A DNA stretch of 64,000 nt from Pisaster brevispinus (GCA_023634235.1 JAMKCF010000031.1:1302001-1366000), one strand, 5' to 3'. Numbered from the stretch's first letter, positions 32,591 through 46,600 are shown. Made by a program: numbers and translations. The notes: a model not told the origin generated them from the letters alone.

Positions 32591-35500
32591 TCTTTTACAG
32601 CAAATTCGAGATGAAGCTGTTTTGCGGGGCCTTTGTAGCGTCCCCGTTTGCTGGTCTTTTCCGGTGTGAAGCCTGCCCGCAACGGCCGTAAAAGTCCAAT
32701 TTCCGGATGCAGGGATACCTAAGGAAGATTCAGGTAAAAAATTAATCTCTCTAGCATGCCTAGATCGGGAGTTATTCCCATTACCCCGGTCCGCACGACC
32801 TTGTCTCGCAGCCGGTTTTTTTTTTTTTGGGGGGGGTCAATTTCTGTTATGGGTAGGGCTTACATCCAGGCCGCTCGCCTCGCCTACAGAGTCGTCAGCA
32901 ATCCCAAACTCACGGTAGAGAGAGCCCTTGAGACGGGCTTTACAGTGGTGCTAAACTTGTGCAGATCCGATATTGCCTTGGGGGTGATTTGACCATCCTT
33001 ATTTTATGTTTGTCTCTTTTACATCAAATTCGAGATGAAGCTGTTTTGCGGGGCCTTTGTAGCGTCCCCGTTTGCTGGTCTTTTCCGGTGTAAAGCCTGC
33101 CCGCATTGGCCGTAAAAGTCCAATTTCCGGATGCGGGGATACCTAAGGAAGATTCAGGCGAAAATTTCATCTCTCTAGCATGCCTAGATCGGGAGTTATT
33201 CCCAAATTCACCGCACAGTTAAATTGGGCCATTACCCCGGTCCGCACGACCTTGTCTCGCAGCCGGTTTTTGGGAGGGGTCAATTTCTGTTAGGGGTAGG
33301 GCTAACATCCAGGTCGCTCGCCTCGCCTACAGAGTCGTCAGCAACCCCAAACTCACGGTAGAGGGAGCCCTTGAGACGGGCTTTACAGTGGTGCTAAACT
33401 TGTGCAGATCCGATATTGCCTTGGGGGTGATTTGACCATCCTTATTTTGTGTTTGTCTCTTTTACAGCAAATTCGAGATGAAGCTGTTTTGCGGGGCCTT
33501 TGTAGCGTCCCCGTTTGCTGGTCTTTTCCGGTGTGAAGCCTGCCCGCAACGGCCGTAAAAGTCCAATTTCCGGATGCAGGGATACCTAAGGAAGATTCAG
33601 GTAAAAAATTCATCTCTCTAGCATGCCTAGATCGGGAGTTATTCCCATTACCCCGGTCCGCACGACCTTGTCTCGCAGCCGGTTTTTTTTTTTTTTTTGG
33701 GGGGGTCAATTTCTGTTAGGGGTAGGGCTTACATCCAGGCCGCTCGCCTCGCCTACAGAGTCGTCAGCAACCCCAAACTCACGGTAGAGAGAGCCCTTGA
33801 GACGGGCTTTACAGTGGTGCTAAACTTGTGCAGATCCGATATTGCCTTGGGGGTGATTTGACCATCCTTATTTTATGTTTGTCTCTTTTACATCAAATTC
33901 GAGATGAAGCTGTTTTGCGGGGCCTTTGTAGCGTCCTCGTTTGCTGGTCTTTTCCGGTGTAAAAGGCCGTAAAAGTCCGTAAAAGTCCAATTTCCAGATG
34001 CAGGGATACCTAAGGAAGATTCCGGTAAAAAATTCATCTCTCTAGCATGCCTAGATCGGGAGTTATTCCCATTACCCCTGTCCGCACGACCTTGTCTCGA
34101 AGCCGGTTTTTTTTTTTTTTTTTGGGGGGGGGTCAATTTCTGTTAGGGGTAGGGCTTACATCCAGGCCGCTCGCCTCGCCTACAGAGTCGTCAGCAACCC
34201 CAAACTCACGGTAGAGAGAGCCCTTGAGACGGGCTTTACAGTGGTGCTAAATTTGTGCAGATCCGATATTGCCTTGGGGGTGATTTGACCATCCTTATTT
34301 TATGTTTGTCTCTTTTACATCAAATTCGAGATGAAGCTGTTTTGCGGGGCCTTTGTAGCGTCCCCGTTTGCTGGTCTTTTCCGGTGTAAAGCCTGCCCGC
34401 ATTGGCCGTAAAAGTCCAATTTCCGGATGCGGGGATACCTAAGGAAGATTCAGTCGAAAATTTCATCTCTCTAGCATGCCTAGATCGGGAGTTATTCCCA
34501 AATTCACCGCACAGTTAAATTGGGCCATTACCCCGGTCCGCACGACCTTGTCTCGCAGCCGGTTTTTGGGAGGGGTCAATTTCTGTTAGGGGTAGGGCTA
34601 ACATCCAGGTCGCTTTCATCGCCTACAGAGTCGTCAGCAACCCCAAACTCACGGTAGAGGGAGCCCTTGAGACGGGCTTTACAGTGGTGCTAAACTTGTG
34701 CAGATCCGATATTGCCTTGGGGGTGATTTGACCATCCTTATTTTGTGTTTGTCTCTTTTACATCAAATTCGAGATGAAGCTGTTTTGCGGGGCCTTTGTA
34801 GCGTCCCCGTTTGCTGGTCTTTTCCGGTGTGAAGCCTGCCCGCAACGGCCGTAAAAGTCCAATTTCCGGATGCAGGGATACCTAAGGAAGATTCAGGTAA
34901 AAAATTAATCTCTCTAGCATGCCTAGATCGGGAGTTATTCCCATTACCCCGGTCCGCACGACCTTGTCTCGCAGCCGGTTTTTTTTTTTTTGGGGGGGGG
35001 TCAATTTCTGTTATGGGTAGGGCTTACATCCAGGCCGCTCGCCTCGCCTACAGAGTCGTCAGCAATCCCAAACTCACGGTAGAGAGAGCCCTTGAGACGG
35101 GCTTTACAGTGGTGCTAAACTTGTGCAGATCCGATATTGCCTTGGGGGTGATTTGACCATCCTTATTTTATGTTTGTCTCTTTTACATCAAATTCGAGAT
35201 GAAGCTGTTTTGCGGGGCCTTTGTAGCGTCCCCGTTTGCTGGTCTTTTCCGGTGTAAAGCCTGCCCGCATTGGCCGTAAAAGTCCAATTTCCGGATGCGG
35301 GGATACCTAAGGAAGATTCAGGCGAAAATTTCATCTCTCTAGCATGCCTAGATCGGGAGTTATTCCCAAATTCACCGCACAGTTAAATTGGGCCATTACC
35401 CCGGTCCGCACGACCTTGTCTCGCAGCCGGTTTTTGGGAGGGGTCAATTTCTGTTAGGGGTAGGGCTAACATCCAGGTCGCTCGCCTCGCCTACAGAGTC

Positions 35501-38500
35501 GTCAGCAACCCCAAACTCACGGTAGAGGGAGCCCTTGAGACGGGCTTTACAGTGGTGCTAAACTTGTGCAGATCCGATATTGCCTTGGGGGTGATTTGAC
35601 CATCCTTATTTTGTGTTTGTCTCTTTTACAGCAAATTCGAGATGAAGCTGTTTTGCGGGGCCTTTGTAGCGTCCCCGTTTGCTGGTCTTTTCCGGTGTGA
35701 AGCCTGCCCGCAACGGCCGTAAAAGTCCAATTTCCGGATGCAGGGATACCTAAGGAAGATTCAGGTAAAAAATTCATCTCTCTAGCATGCCTAGATCGGG
35801 AGTTATTCCCATTACCCCGGTCCGCACGACCTTGTCTCGCAGCCGGTTTTTTTTTTTTTTTTGGGGGGGTCAATTTCTGTTAGGGGTAGGGCTTACATCC
35901 AGGCCGCTCGCCTCGCCTACAGAGTCGTCAGCAACCCCAAACTCACGGTAGAGAGAGCCCTTGAGACGGGCTTTACAGTGGTGCTAAACTTGTGCAGATC
36001 CGATATTGCCTTGGGGGTGATTTGACCATCCTTATTTTATGTTTGTCTCTTTTACATCAAATTCGAGATGAAGCTGTTTTGCGGGGCCTTTGTAGCGTCC
36101 TCGTTTGCTGGTCTTTTCCGGTGTAAAAGGCCGTAAAAGTCCGTAAAAGTCCAATTTCCAGATGCAGGGATACCTAAGGAAGATTCCGGTAAAAAATTCA
36201 TCTCTCTAGCATGCCTAGATCGGGAGTTATTCCCATTACCCCTGTCCGCACGACCTTGTCTCGAAGCCGGTTTTTTTTTTTTTTTTTTGGGGGGGGGTCA
36301 ATTTCTGTTAGGGGTAGGGCTTACATCCAGGCCGCTCGCCTCGCCTACAGAGTCGTCAGCAACCCCAAACTCACGGTAGAGAGAGCCCTTGAGACGGGCT
36401 TTACAGTGGTGCTAAATTTGTGCAGATCCGATATTGCCTTGGGGGTGATTTGACCATCCTTATTTTATGTTTGTCTCTTTTACATCAAATTCGAGATGAA
36501 GCTGTTTTGCGGGGCCTTTGTAGCGTCCCCGTTTGCTGGTCTTTTCCGGTGTAAAGCCTGCCCGCATTGGCCGTAAAAGTCCAATTTCCGGATGCGGGGA
36601 TACCTAAGGAAGATTCAGTCGAAAATGTCATCTCTCTAGCATGCCTAGATCGGGAGTTATTCCCAAATTCACCGCACAGTTAAATTGGGCCATTACCCCG
36701 GTCCGCACGACCTTGTCTCGCAGCCGGTTTTTGGGAGGGGTCAATTTCTGTTAGGGGTAGGGCTAACATCCAGGTCGCTTTCATCGCCTACAGAGTCGTC
36801 AGCAACCCCAAACTCACGGTAGAGGGAGCCCTTGAGACGGGCTTTACAGTGGTGCTAAACTTGTGCAGATCCGATATTGCCTTGGGGGTGATTTGACCAT
36901 CCTTATTTTGTGTTTGTCTCTTTTACATCAAATTCGAGATGAAGCTGTTTTGCGGGGCCTTTGTAGCGTCCCCGTTTGCTGGTCTTTTCCGGTGTGAAGC
37001 CTGCCCGCAACGGCCGTAAAAGTCCAATTTCCGGATGCAGGGATACCTAAGGAAGATTCAGGTAAAAAATTAATCTCTCTAGCATGCCTAGATCGGGAGT
37101 TATTCCCATTACCCCGGTCCGCACGACCTTGTCTCGCAGCCGGTTTTTTTTTTTTTGGGGGGGGGTCAATTTCTGTTATGGGTAGGGCTTACATCCAGGC
37201 CGCTCGCCTCGCCTACAGAGTCGTCAGCAATCCCAAACTCACGGTAGAGAGAGCCCTTGAGACGGGCTTTACAGTGGTGCTAAACTTGTGCAGATCCGAT
37301 ATTGCCTTGGGGGTGATTTGACCATCCTTATTTTATGTTTGTCTCTTTTACATCAAATTCGAGATGAAGCTGTTTTGCGGGGCCTTTGTAGCGTCCCCGT
37401 TTGCTGGTCTTTTCCGGTGTAAAGCCTGCCCGCATTGGCCGTAAAAGTCCAATTTCCGGATGCGGGGATACCTAAGGAAGATTCAGGCGAAAATTTCATC
37501 TCTCTAGCATGCCTAGATCGGGAGTTATTCCCAAATTCACCGCACAGTTAAATTGGGCCATTACCCCGGTCCGCACGACCTTGTCTCGCAGCCGGTTTTT
37601 GGGAGGGGTCAATTTCTGTTAGGGGTAGGGCTAACATCCAGGTCGCTCGCCTCGCCTACAGAGTCGTCAGCAACCCCAAACTCACGGTAGAGGGAGCCCT
37701 TGAGACGGGCTTTACAGTGGTGCTAAACTTGTGCAGATCCGATATTGCCTTGGGGGTGATTTGACCATCCTTATTTTGTGTTTGTCTCTTTTACAGCAAA
37801 TTCGAGATGAAGCTGTTTTGCGGGGCCTTTGTAGCGTCCCCGTTTGCTGGTCTTTTCCGGTGTGAAGCCTGCCCGCAACGGCCGTAAAAGTCCAATTTCC
37901 GGATGCAGGGATACCTAAGGAAGATTCAGGTAAAAAATTCATCTCTCTAGCATGCCTAGATCGGGAGTTATTCCCATTACCCCGGTCCGCACGACCTTGT
38001 CTCGCAGCCGGTTTTTTTTTTTTTTTGGGGGGGGTCAATTTCTGTTAGGGGTAGGGCTTACATCCAGGCCGCTCGCCTCGCCTACAGAGTCGTCAGCAAC
38101 CCCAAACTCACGGTAGAGAGAGCCCTTGAGACGGGCTTTACAGTGGTGCTAAACTTGTGCAGATCCGATATTGCCTTGGGGGTGATTTGACCATCCTTAT
38201 TTTATGTTTGTCTCTTTTACATCAAATTCGAGATGAAGCTGTTTTGCGGGGCCTTTGTAGCGTCCTCGTTTGCTGGTCTTTTCCGGTGTAAAAGGCCGTA
38301 AAAGTCCGTAAAAGTCCAATTTCCAGATGCAGGGATACCTAAGGAAGATTCCGGTAAAAAATTCATCTCTCTAGCATGCCTAGATCGGGAGTTATTCCCA
38401 TTACCCCTGTCCGCACGACCTTGTCTCGAAGCCGGTTTTTTTTTTTTTTTTTTGGGGGGGGTCAATTTCTGTTAGGGGTAGGGCTTACATCCAGGCCGCT

Positions 38501-39300
38501 CGCCTCGCCTACAGAGTCGTCAGCAACCCCAAACTCACGGTAGAGAGAGCCCTTGAGACGGGCTTTACAGTGGTGCTAAATTTGTGCAGATCCGATATTG
38601 CCTTGGGGGTGATTTGACCATCCTTATTTTATGTTTGTCTCTTTTACATCAAATTCGAGATGAAGCTGTTTTGCGGGGCCTTTGTAGCGTCCCCGTTTGC
38701 TGGTCTTTTCCGGTGTAAAGCCTGCCCGCATTGGCCGTAAAAGTCCAATTTCCGGATGCGGGGATACCTAAGGAAGATTCAGTCGAAAATTTCATCTCTC
38801 TAGCATGCCTAGATCGGGAGTTATTCCCAAATTCACCGCACAGTTAAATTGGGCCATTACCCCGGTCCGCACGACCTTGTCTCGCAGCCGGTTTTTGGGA
38901 GGGGTCAATTTCTGTTAGGGGTAGGGCTAACATCCAGGTCGCTTTCATCGCCTACAGAGTCGTCAGCAACCCCAAACTCACGGTAGAGGGAGCCCTTGAG
39001 ACGGGCTTTACAGTGGTGCTAAACTTGTGCAGATCCGATATTGCCTTGGGGGTGATTTGACCATCCTTATTTTGTGTTTGTCTCTTTTACATCAAATTCG
39101 AGATGAAGCTGTTTTGCGGGGCCTTTGTAGCGTCCCCGTTTGCTGGTCTTTTCCGGTGTGAAGCCTGCCCGCAACGGCCGTAAAAGTCCAATTTCCGGAT
39201 GCAGGGATACCTAAGGAAGATTCAGGTAAAAAATTAATCTCTCTAGCATGCCTAGATCGGGAGTTATTCCCATTACCCCGGTCCGCACGACCTTGTCTCG
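32591..39300 (+). repeat. Satellite sub-block 4: pentameric higher-order repeat, ~2165 bp x 3.1
   Basis: The order B-A-B-C-A* repeats with a period of 2164-2165 bp. Rare markers prove it: TTATGGGTAGGG at 32848, 35013 and 37177; the C signature at 33957, 36124 and 38288; CGCTTTCATC at 34611, 36776 and 38940; AAAATTAATCTC at 32742, 34908, 37070 and 39234. A fourth copy is cut off at 39300 by an abnormal junction. Confidence 0.92.
33871..34297 (+). repeat. Representative type C monomer (427 bp)
   Basis: Here CCGGTGTAAA is followed by AGGCCGTAAAAGTCC and a second GTAAAAGTCC, replacing the GCCTGCCCGCATT stretch, and CCGGATG reads CCAGATG. The C signature recurs near 36124, 38288, 41917, 43226, 46235, 47543, 48830, 50140, 51451, 53616, 55351, 56644, 57954, 59265 and 61443, and nowhere left of 33.9 kb. 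In later copies the C head is joined to an A tail (26 bp present, short T tract). Confidence 0.9.
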
Positions 39301-39306
39301 TAGCGT
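39296..39306 (+). other. Illegitimate junction creating a truncated monomer
   Basis: CGACCTTGTCTCG should continue into CAGCCGG but runs directly into TAGCGTCCCCGTTTGCTGG, which normally lies earlier in the monomer. The distance between phase points is 616 bp (39057 to 39673) instead of 425-443 or a multiple. At most one base of homology is visible at the join. Confidence 0.85.
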
Positions 39307-39339
39307 CCCCGTTTGCTGGTCTTTTCCGGTGTGAAGCCT

Positions 39340-42300
39340 GCCCGCATTGGCCGTAAAAGTCCAATTTCCGGATGCGGGGATACCTAAGGAAGATTCAGGC
39401 GAAAATTTCATCTCTCTAGCATGCCTAGATCGGGAGTTATTCCCAAATTCACCGCACAGTTAAATTGGGCCATTACCCCGGTCCGCACGACCTTGTCTCG
39501 CAGCCGGTTTTTGGGAGGGGTCAATTTCTGTTAGGGGTAGGGCTAACATCCAGGTCGCTCGCCTCGCCTACAGAGTCGTCAGCAACTCCAAACTCACGGT
39601 AGAGGGAGCCCTTGAGACGGGCTTTACAGTGGTGCTAAACTTATGCAGATCCATTATTGCCTTGGGGGTGATTTGACCATCCTTATTTTGTGTTTGTCTC
39701 TTTTACAGCAAATTCGAGATGAAGCTGTTTTGCGGGGCCTTTGTAGCGTCCCCGTTTGCTGGTCTTTTCCGGTGTGAAGCCTGCCCGCAACGGCCGTAAA
39801 AGTCCAATTTCCGGATGAAGGGATACCTAAGGAAGATTCAGGTAAAAAATTCATCTCTCTAGCATGCCTAGATCGGGAGTTATTCCCATTACCCCGGTCC
39901 GCACGACCTTGTCTCGCAGCCGGTTTTTTGTTTTTTTTTTGTGGGGGGGGGGTCAATTTCTGTTAGGGGTAGGGCTTACATCCAGGCCGCTCGCCTCGCC
40001 TACAGAGTCGTCAGCAACCCCAAACTCACGGTAGAGGGAGCCCTTGAGACGGGCTTTACAGTGGTGCTAAACTTGTGCAGATCCGATATTGCCTTGGGGG
40101 TGATTTGACCATCCTTATTTTATGTTTGTCTCTTTTACATCAAATTCGAGATGAAGCTGTTTTGCGGGGCCTTTGTAGCGTCCCCGTTTGCTGGTCTTTT
40201 CCGGTGTGAAGCCTTCCCGCAACGGCCGTAAAAGTCCAATTTCCGGATGCAGGGATACCTAAGGAAGATTCAGGTAAAAAATTAATCTCTCTAGCATGCC
40301 TAGATCGGGAGTTATTCCCATTACCCCGGTCCGCACGACCTTGTCTCGCAGCCGGTTTTTGGGAGGGGTCAATTTCTGTTAGGGGTAGGGCTAACATCCA
40401 GGTCGCTTTCATCGCCTACAGAGTCGTCAGCAACCCCAAACTCACGGTAGAGGGAGCCCTTGAGACGGGCTTTACAGTGGTGCTAAACTTGTGCAGATCC
40501 GATATTGCCTTGGGGGTGATTTGACCATCCTTATTTTGTGTTTGTCTCTTTTACATCAAATTCGAGATGAAGCTGTTTTGCGGGGCCTTTGTAGCGTCCC
40601 CGTTTGCTGGTCTTTTCCGGTGTGAAGCCTTCCCGCAACGGCCGTAAAAGTCCAATTTCCGGATGCAGGGATACCTAAGGAAGATTCAGGTAAAAAATTA
40701 ATCTCTCTAGCATGCCTAGATCGGGAGTTATTCCCATTACCCCGGTCCGCACGACCTTGTCTCGCAGCCGGTTTTTTTTTTTTTTTGGGGGGGGTCAATT
40801 TCTGTTAGGGGTAGGGCTTACATCCAGGCCGCTCGCCTCGCCTACAGAGTCGTCAGCAACCCGAAACTCACGGTAGAGAGAGCCCTTGAGACGGGCTTTA
40901 CAGTGGTGCTAAACTTGTGCAGATCCGATATTGCCTTGGGGGTGATTTGACCATCCTTATTTTATGTTTGTCTCTTTTACATCAAATTCGAGATGAAGCT
41001 GTTTTGCGGGGCCTTTGTAGCGTCCCCGTTTGCTGGTCTTTTCCGGTGTAAAGCCTGCCCGCATTGGCCGTAAAAGTCCAATTTCCGGATGCGGGGATAC
41101 CTAAGGAAGATTCAGGCGAAAATTTCATCTCTCTAGCATGCCTAGATCGGGAGTTATTCCCAAATTCACCGCACAGTTAAATTGGGCCATTACCCCGGTC
41201 CGCACGACCTTGTCTCGCAGCCGGTTTTTGGGAGGGGTCAATTTCTGTTAGCGGTAGGGCTAACATCCAGGTCGCTCGCCTCGCCTACAGAGTCGTCAGC
41301 AACCCCAAACTCACGGTAGAGAGAGCCCTTGAGACGGGCTTTACAGTGGTGCTAAACTTGTGCAGATCCGATATTGCCTTGGGGGTGATTTGACCATCCT
41401 TATTTTGTGCTTGTCTCTTTTACAGCAAATTCGAGATGAAGCTGTTTTGCGGGGCCTTTGTAGCGTCCCCGTTTGCTGGTCTTTTCCGGTGTGAAGCCTG
41501 CCCGCAACGGCCGTAAAAGTCCAATTTCCGGATGCGGGATACCTAAGGAAGATTCAGGTAAAAAATTCATCTCTCTAGCATGCCTAGATCGGGAATTATT
41601 CCCATTACCCCGGTCCGCACGACCTTGTCTCGCAGCCGGTTTTTTTTTTTTTTGGGGGGGTCAATTTCTGTTAGGGGTAGGGCTTATATCCAGGCCGCTC
41701 GCCTCGCCTACAGAGTCGTCAGCAACCCCAAACTCACGGTAGAGAGAGCCCTTGAGACGGGCTTTACAGTGGTGCTAAACTTGTGCAGATCCGATATTGC
41801 CTTGGGGGTGATTTGACCATCCTTATTTTATGTTTGTCTCTTTTACATCAAATTCGAGATGAAGCTGTTTTGCGGGGCCTTTGTAGCGTCCCCGTTTGCT
41901 GGTCTTTTCCGGTGTAAAAGGCCGTAAAAGTCCGTAAAAGTCAAATTTCCAGATGCAGGGATACCTAAGGAAGATTCAGGCGAAAATTTCATCTCTCTAG
42001 CATGCCTAGATCGGGAGTAATTCCCAAATTCACCGCACAGTTAAATTGGGCCATTACCCCGGTCCGCACGACCTTGTCTCGCAGCCGGTTTTTGGGAGGG
42101 GTCAATTTCTGTTAGGGGTAGGGCTAACATCCAGGTCGCTCGCCTCGCTTACAGAGTCGTCAGCAACCCCAAACTCACGGTAGAGGGAGCCCTTGAGACG
42201 GGCTTTACAGTGGTGCTAAACTTGTGCAGATCCGATATTGCCTTGGGGGTGATTTGACCATCCTTATTTTGTGTTTGTCTCTTTTACAGCAAATTCGAGA

Positions 42301-43654
42301 TGAAGCTGTTTTGCGGGGCCTTTGTAGCGTCCCCGTTTGCTGGTCTTTTCCGGTGTGAAGCCTGCCCGCAACGGCCGTAAAAGTCAAATTTCCGGATGCA
42401 GGGATACCTAAGGAAGATTCAGGTAAAAAATTAATCTCTCTAGCATGCCTAGATCGGGAGTTATTCCCATTACCCCGGTCCACACGACCTTGTCTCGCAG
42501 CCGGTTTTTTTTTTTTTTTTGGGGGGGGTCAATTTCTGTTAGGGGTAGGGCTTATATCCAGGCCGCTCGCCTCGCCTACAGAGTCGTCAGCAACTCCAAA
42601 CTCACGGTAGAGAGAGCCCTTGAGACGGGCTTTACAGGGGTGCTAAACTTGTGCAGATCCGATATTGCCTTGGGGGTGATTTGACCATCCTTATTTTATG
42701 TTTGTCTCTTTTACATCAAATTCGAGATGAAGCTGTTTTGCGGGGCCTTTGTAGCGTCCCCGTTTGCTGGTCTTTTCCGGTGTAAAGCCTGCCCGCATTG
42801 GCCGTAAAAGTCCAATTTCCGGATGCGGGGATACCTAAGGAAGATTCAGGCGAAAATTTCATCTCTCTAGCATGCCTAGATCGGGAGTTATTCCCAAATT
42901 CACCGCACAGTTAAATTGGGCCATTACCCCGGTCCGCACGACCTTGTCTCGCAGCCGGTTTTTGGGAGGGGTCAATTTCTGTTAGGGGTAGGGCTAACAT
43001 CCAGGTCGCTCGCCTCGCCTACAGAGTCGTCAGCAATCCCAAACTCACGGTAGAGGGAGCCCTTGAGACGGGCTTTACAGTGGTGCTAAACTTGTGCAGA
43101 TCCGATATTGCCTTGGGGGTGATTTGACCATCCTTATTTTGTGTTTGTCTCTTTTACATCAAATTCGAGATGAAGCTGTTTTGCGGGGCCTTTGTAGCGT
43201 CCCCGTTTGCTGGTCTTTTCCGGTGTAAAAGGCCGTAAAAGTCCGTAAAAGTCCAATTTCCAGATGCAGGGATACCTAAGGAAGATTCAGGTAAAAAATT
43301 CATCTCTCTAGCATGCCTAGATCGGGAGTTATTCCCATTACCCGGTCCGCACGACCTTGTCTCGAAGCCGGTTTTTTTTTTTTGGGGGGGGGTCAATTTC
43401 TGTTAGGGGTAGGGCTTACATCCAGGCCGCTCGCCTCGCCTACAGAGTCGTCAGCAACCCCAAACTCACGGTAGAGAGAGCCCTTGAGACGGGCTGTACA
43501 GTGGTGCTAAACTTGTGCAGATCCGATATTGCCTTGGGGGTGATTTGACCATCCTTATTTTATGTTTGTCTCTTTTACATCAAATTCGAGATGAAGCTGT
43601 TTTGCGGGGCCTTTGTAGCGTCCCCGTTTGCTGGTCTTTTCCGGTGTAAAGCCT
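39340..43654 (+). repeat. 4.3 kb decamer block, copy 1
   Basis: Ten monomers that recur 4315-4318 bp to the right. Shared private states include CAGATCCATTATTGCC (39650, 43965), GGATGAAGGG (39817, 44132), GAAGCCTTCCCGC (40208, 44524), CAACCCGAAACTC and GGGCTGTACAGTG (near the right end). The left end follows the truncated monomer closely. Confidence 0.9.
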
Positions 43655-46600
43655 GCCCGCATTGGCCGTAAAAGTCCAATTTCCGGATGCGGGGATACCT
43701 AAGGAAGATTCAGGCGAAAATTTCATCTCTCTAGCATGCCTAGATCGGGAGTTATTCCCAAATTCACCGCACAGTTAAATTGGGCCATTACCCCGGTCCG
43801 CACGACCTTGTCTCGCAGCCGGTTTTTGGGAGGGGTCAATTTCTGTTAGGGGTAGGGCTAACATCCAGGTCGCTCGCCTCGCCTACAGAGTCGTCAGCAA
43901 CTCCAAACTCACGGTAGAGGGAGCCCTTGAGACGGGCTTTACAGTGGTGCTAAACTTATGCAGATCCATTATTGCCTTGGGGGTGATTTGACCATCCTTA
44001 TTTTGTGTTTGTCTCTTTTACAAAAAATTCGAGATGAAGCTGTTTTGCGGGGCCTTTGTAGCGTCCCCGTTTGCTGGTCTTTTCCGGTGTGAAGCCTGCC
44101 CGCAACGGCCGTAAAAGTCCAATTTCCGGATGAAGGGATACCTAAGGAAGATTCAGGTAAAAAATTCATCTCTCTAGCATGCCTAGATCGGGAGTTATTC
44201 CCATTACCCCGGTCCGCACGACCTTGTCTCGCAGCCGGTTTTTTTTTTTTTTTTTGTGGGGGGGGGGTCAATTTCTGTTAGGGGTAGGGCTTACATCCAG
44301 GCCGCTCGCCTCGCCTACAGAGTCGTCAGCAACCCCAAACTCACGGTAGAGGGAGCCCTTGAGACGGGCTTTACAGTGGTGCTAAACTTGTGCAGATCCG
44401 ATATTGCCTTGGGGGTGATTTGACCATCCTTATTTTATGTTTGTCTCTTTTACATCAAATTCGAGATGAAGCTGTTTTGCGGGGCCTTTGTAGCGTCCCC
44501 GTTTGCTGGTCTTTTCCGGTGTGAAGCCTTCCCGCAACGGCCGTAAAAGTCCAATTTCCGGATGCAGGGATACCTAAGGAAGATTCAGGTAAAAAATTAA
44601 TCTCTCTAGCATGCCTAGATCGGGAGTTATTCCCATTACCCCGGTCCGCACGACCTTGTCTCGCAGCCGGTTTTTGGGAGGGGTCAATTTCTGTTAGGGG
44701 TAGGGCTAACATCCAGGTCGCTTTCATCGCCTACAGAGTCGTCAGCAACCCCAAACTCACGGTAGAGGGAGCCCTTGAGACGGGCTTTACAGTGGTGCTA
44801 AACTTGTGCAGATCCGATATTGCCTTGGGGGTGATTTGACCATCCTTATTTTGTGTTTGTCTCTTTTACATCAAATTCGAGATGAAGCTGTTTTGCGGGG
44901 CCTTTGTAGCGTCCCCGTTTGCTGGTCTTTTCCGGTGTGAAGCCTTCCCGCAACGGCCGTAAAAGTCCAATTTCCGGATGCAGGGATACCTAAGGAAGAT
45001 TCAGGTAAAAAATTAATCTCTCTAGCATGCCTAGATCGGGAGTTATTCCCATTACCCCGGTCCGCACGACCTTGTCTCGCAGCCGGTTTTTTTTTTTTTG
45101 GGGGGGGGGGGGTCAATTTCTGTTAGGGGTAGGGCTTACATCCAGGCCGCTCGCCTCGCCTACAGAGTCGTCAGCAACCCGAAACTCACGGTAGAGAGAG
45201 CCCTTGAGACGGGCTTTACAGTGGTGCTAAACTTGTGCAGATCCGATATTGCCTTGGGGGTGATTTGACCATCCTTATTTTATGTTTGTCTCTTTTACAT
45301 CAAATTCGAGATGAAGCTGTTTTGCGGGGCCTTTGTAGCGTCCCCGTTTGCTGGTCTTTTCCGGTGTAAAGCCTGCCCGCATTGGCCGTAAAAGTCCAAT
45401 TTCCGGATGCGGGGATACCTAAGGAAGATTCAGGCGAAAATTTCATCTCTCTAGCATGCCTAGATCGGGAGTTATTCCCAAATTCACCGCACAGTTAAAT
45501 TGGGCCATTACCCCGGTCCGCACGACCTTGTCTCGCAGCCGGTTTTTGGGAGGGGTCAATTTCTGTTAGGGGTAGGGCTAACATCCAGGTCGCTCGCCTC
45601 GCCTACAGAGTCGTCAGCAACCCCAAACTCACGGTAGAGAGAGCCCTTGAGACGGGCTTTACAGTGGTGCTAAACTTGTGCAGATCCGATATTGCCTTGG
45701 GGGTGATTTGACCATCCTTATTTTGTGCTTGTCTCTTTTACAGCAAATTCGAGATGAAGCTGTTTTGCGGGGCCTTTGTAGCGTCCCCGTTTGCTGGTCT
45801 TTTCCGGTGTGAAGCCTGCCCGCAACGGCCGTAAAAGTCCAATTTCCGGATGCGGGATACCTAAGGAAGATTCAGGTAAAAAATTCATCTCTCTAGCATG
45901 CCTAGATCGGGAATTATTCCCATTACCCCGGTCCGCACGACCTTGTCTCGCAGCCGGTTTTTTTTTTTTTTGGGGGGGTCAATTTCTGTTAGGGGTAGGG
46001 CTTATATCCAGGCCGCTCGCCTCGCCTACAGAGTCGTCAGCAACCCCAAACTCACGGTAGAGAGAGCCCTTGAGACGGGCTTTACAGTGGTGCTAAACTT
46101 GTGCAGATCCGATATTGCCTTGGGGGTGATTTGACCATCCTTATTTTATGTTTGTCTCTTTTACATCAAATTCGAGATGAAGCTGTTTTGCGGGGCCTTT
46201 GTAGCGTCCCCGTTTGCTGGTCTTTTCCGGTGTAAAAGGCCGTAAAAGTCCGTAAAAGTCAAATTTCCAGATGCAGGGATACCTAAGGAAGATTCAGGCG
46301 AAAATTTCATCTCTCTAGCATGCCTAGATCGGGAGTAATTCCCAAATTCACCGCACAGTTAAATTGGGCCATTACCCCGGTCCGCACGACCTTGTCTCGC
46401 AGCCGGTTTTTGGGAGGGGTCAATTTCTGTTAGGGGTAGGGCTAACATCCAGGTCGCTCGCCTCGCTTACAGAGTCGTCAGCAACCCCAAACTCACGGTA
46501 GAGGGAGCCCTTGAGACGGGCTTTACAGTGGTGCTAAACTTGTGCAGATCCGATATTGCCTTGGGGGTGATTTGACCATCCTTATTTTGTGTTTGTCTCT

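Noticed and set aside
33383..33709. Recurrent minus-strand open frame of up to ~110 codons across the satellite, starting with Met-Thr-Pro-Pro and a lysine run
   Set aside because: The lysine run is the T/G tract read backwards and its length changes the frame between copies. Copies start and stop at different places, and the frame recurs only because the monomer recurs.
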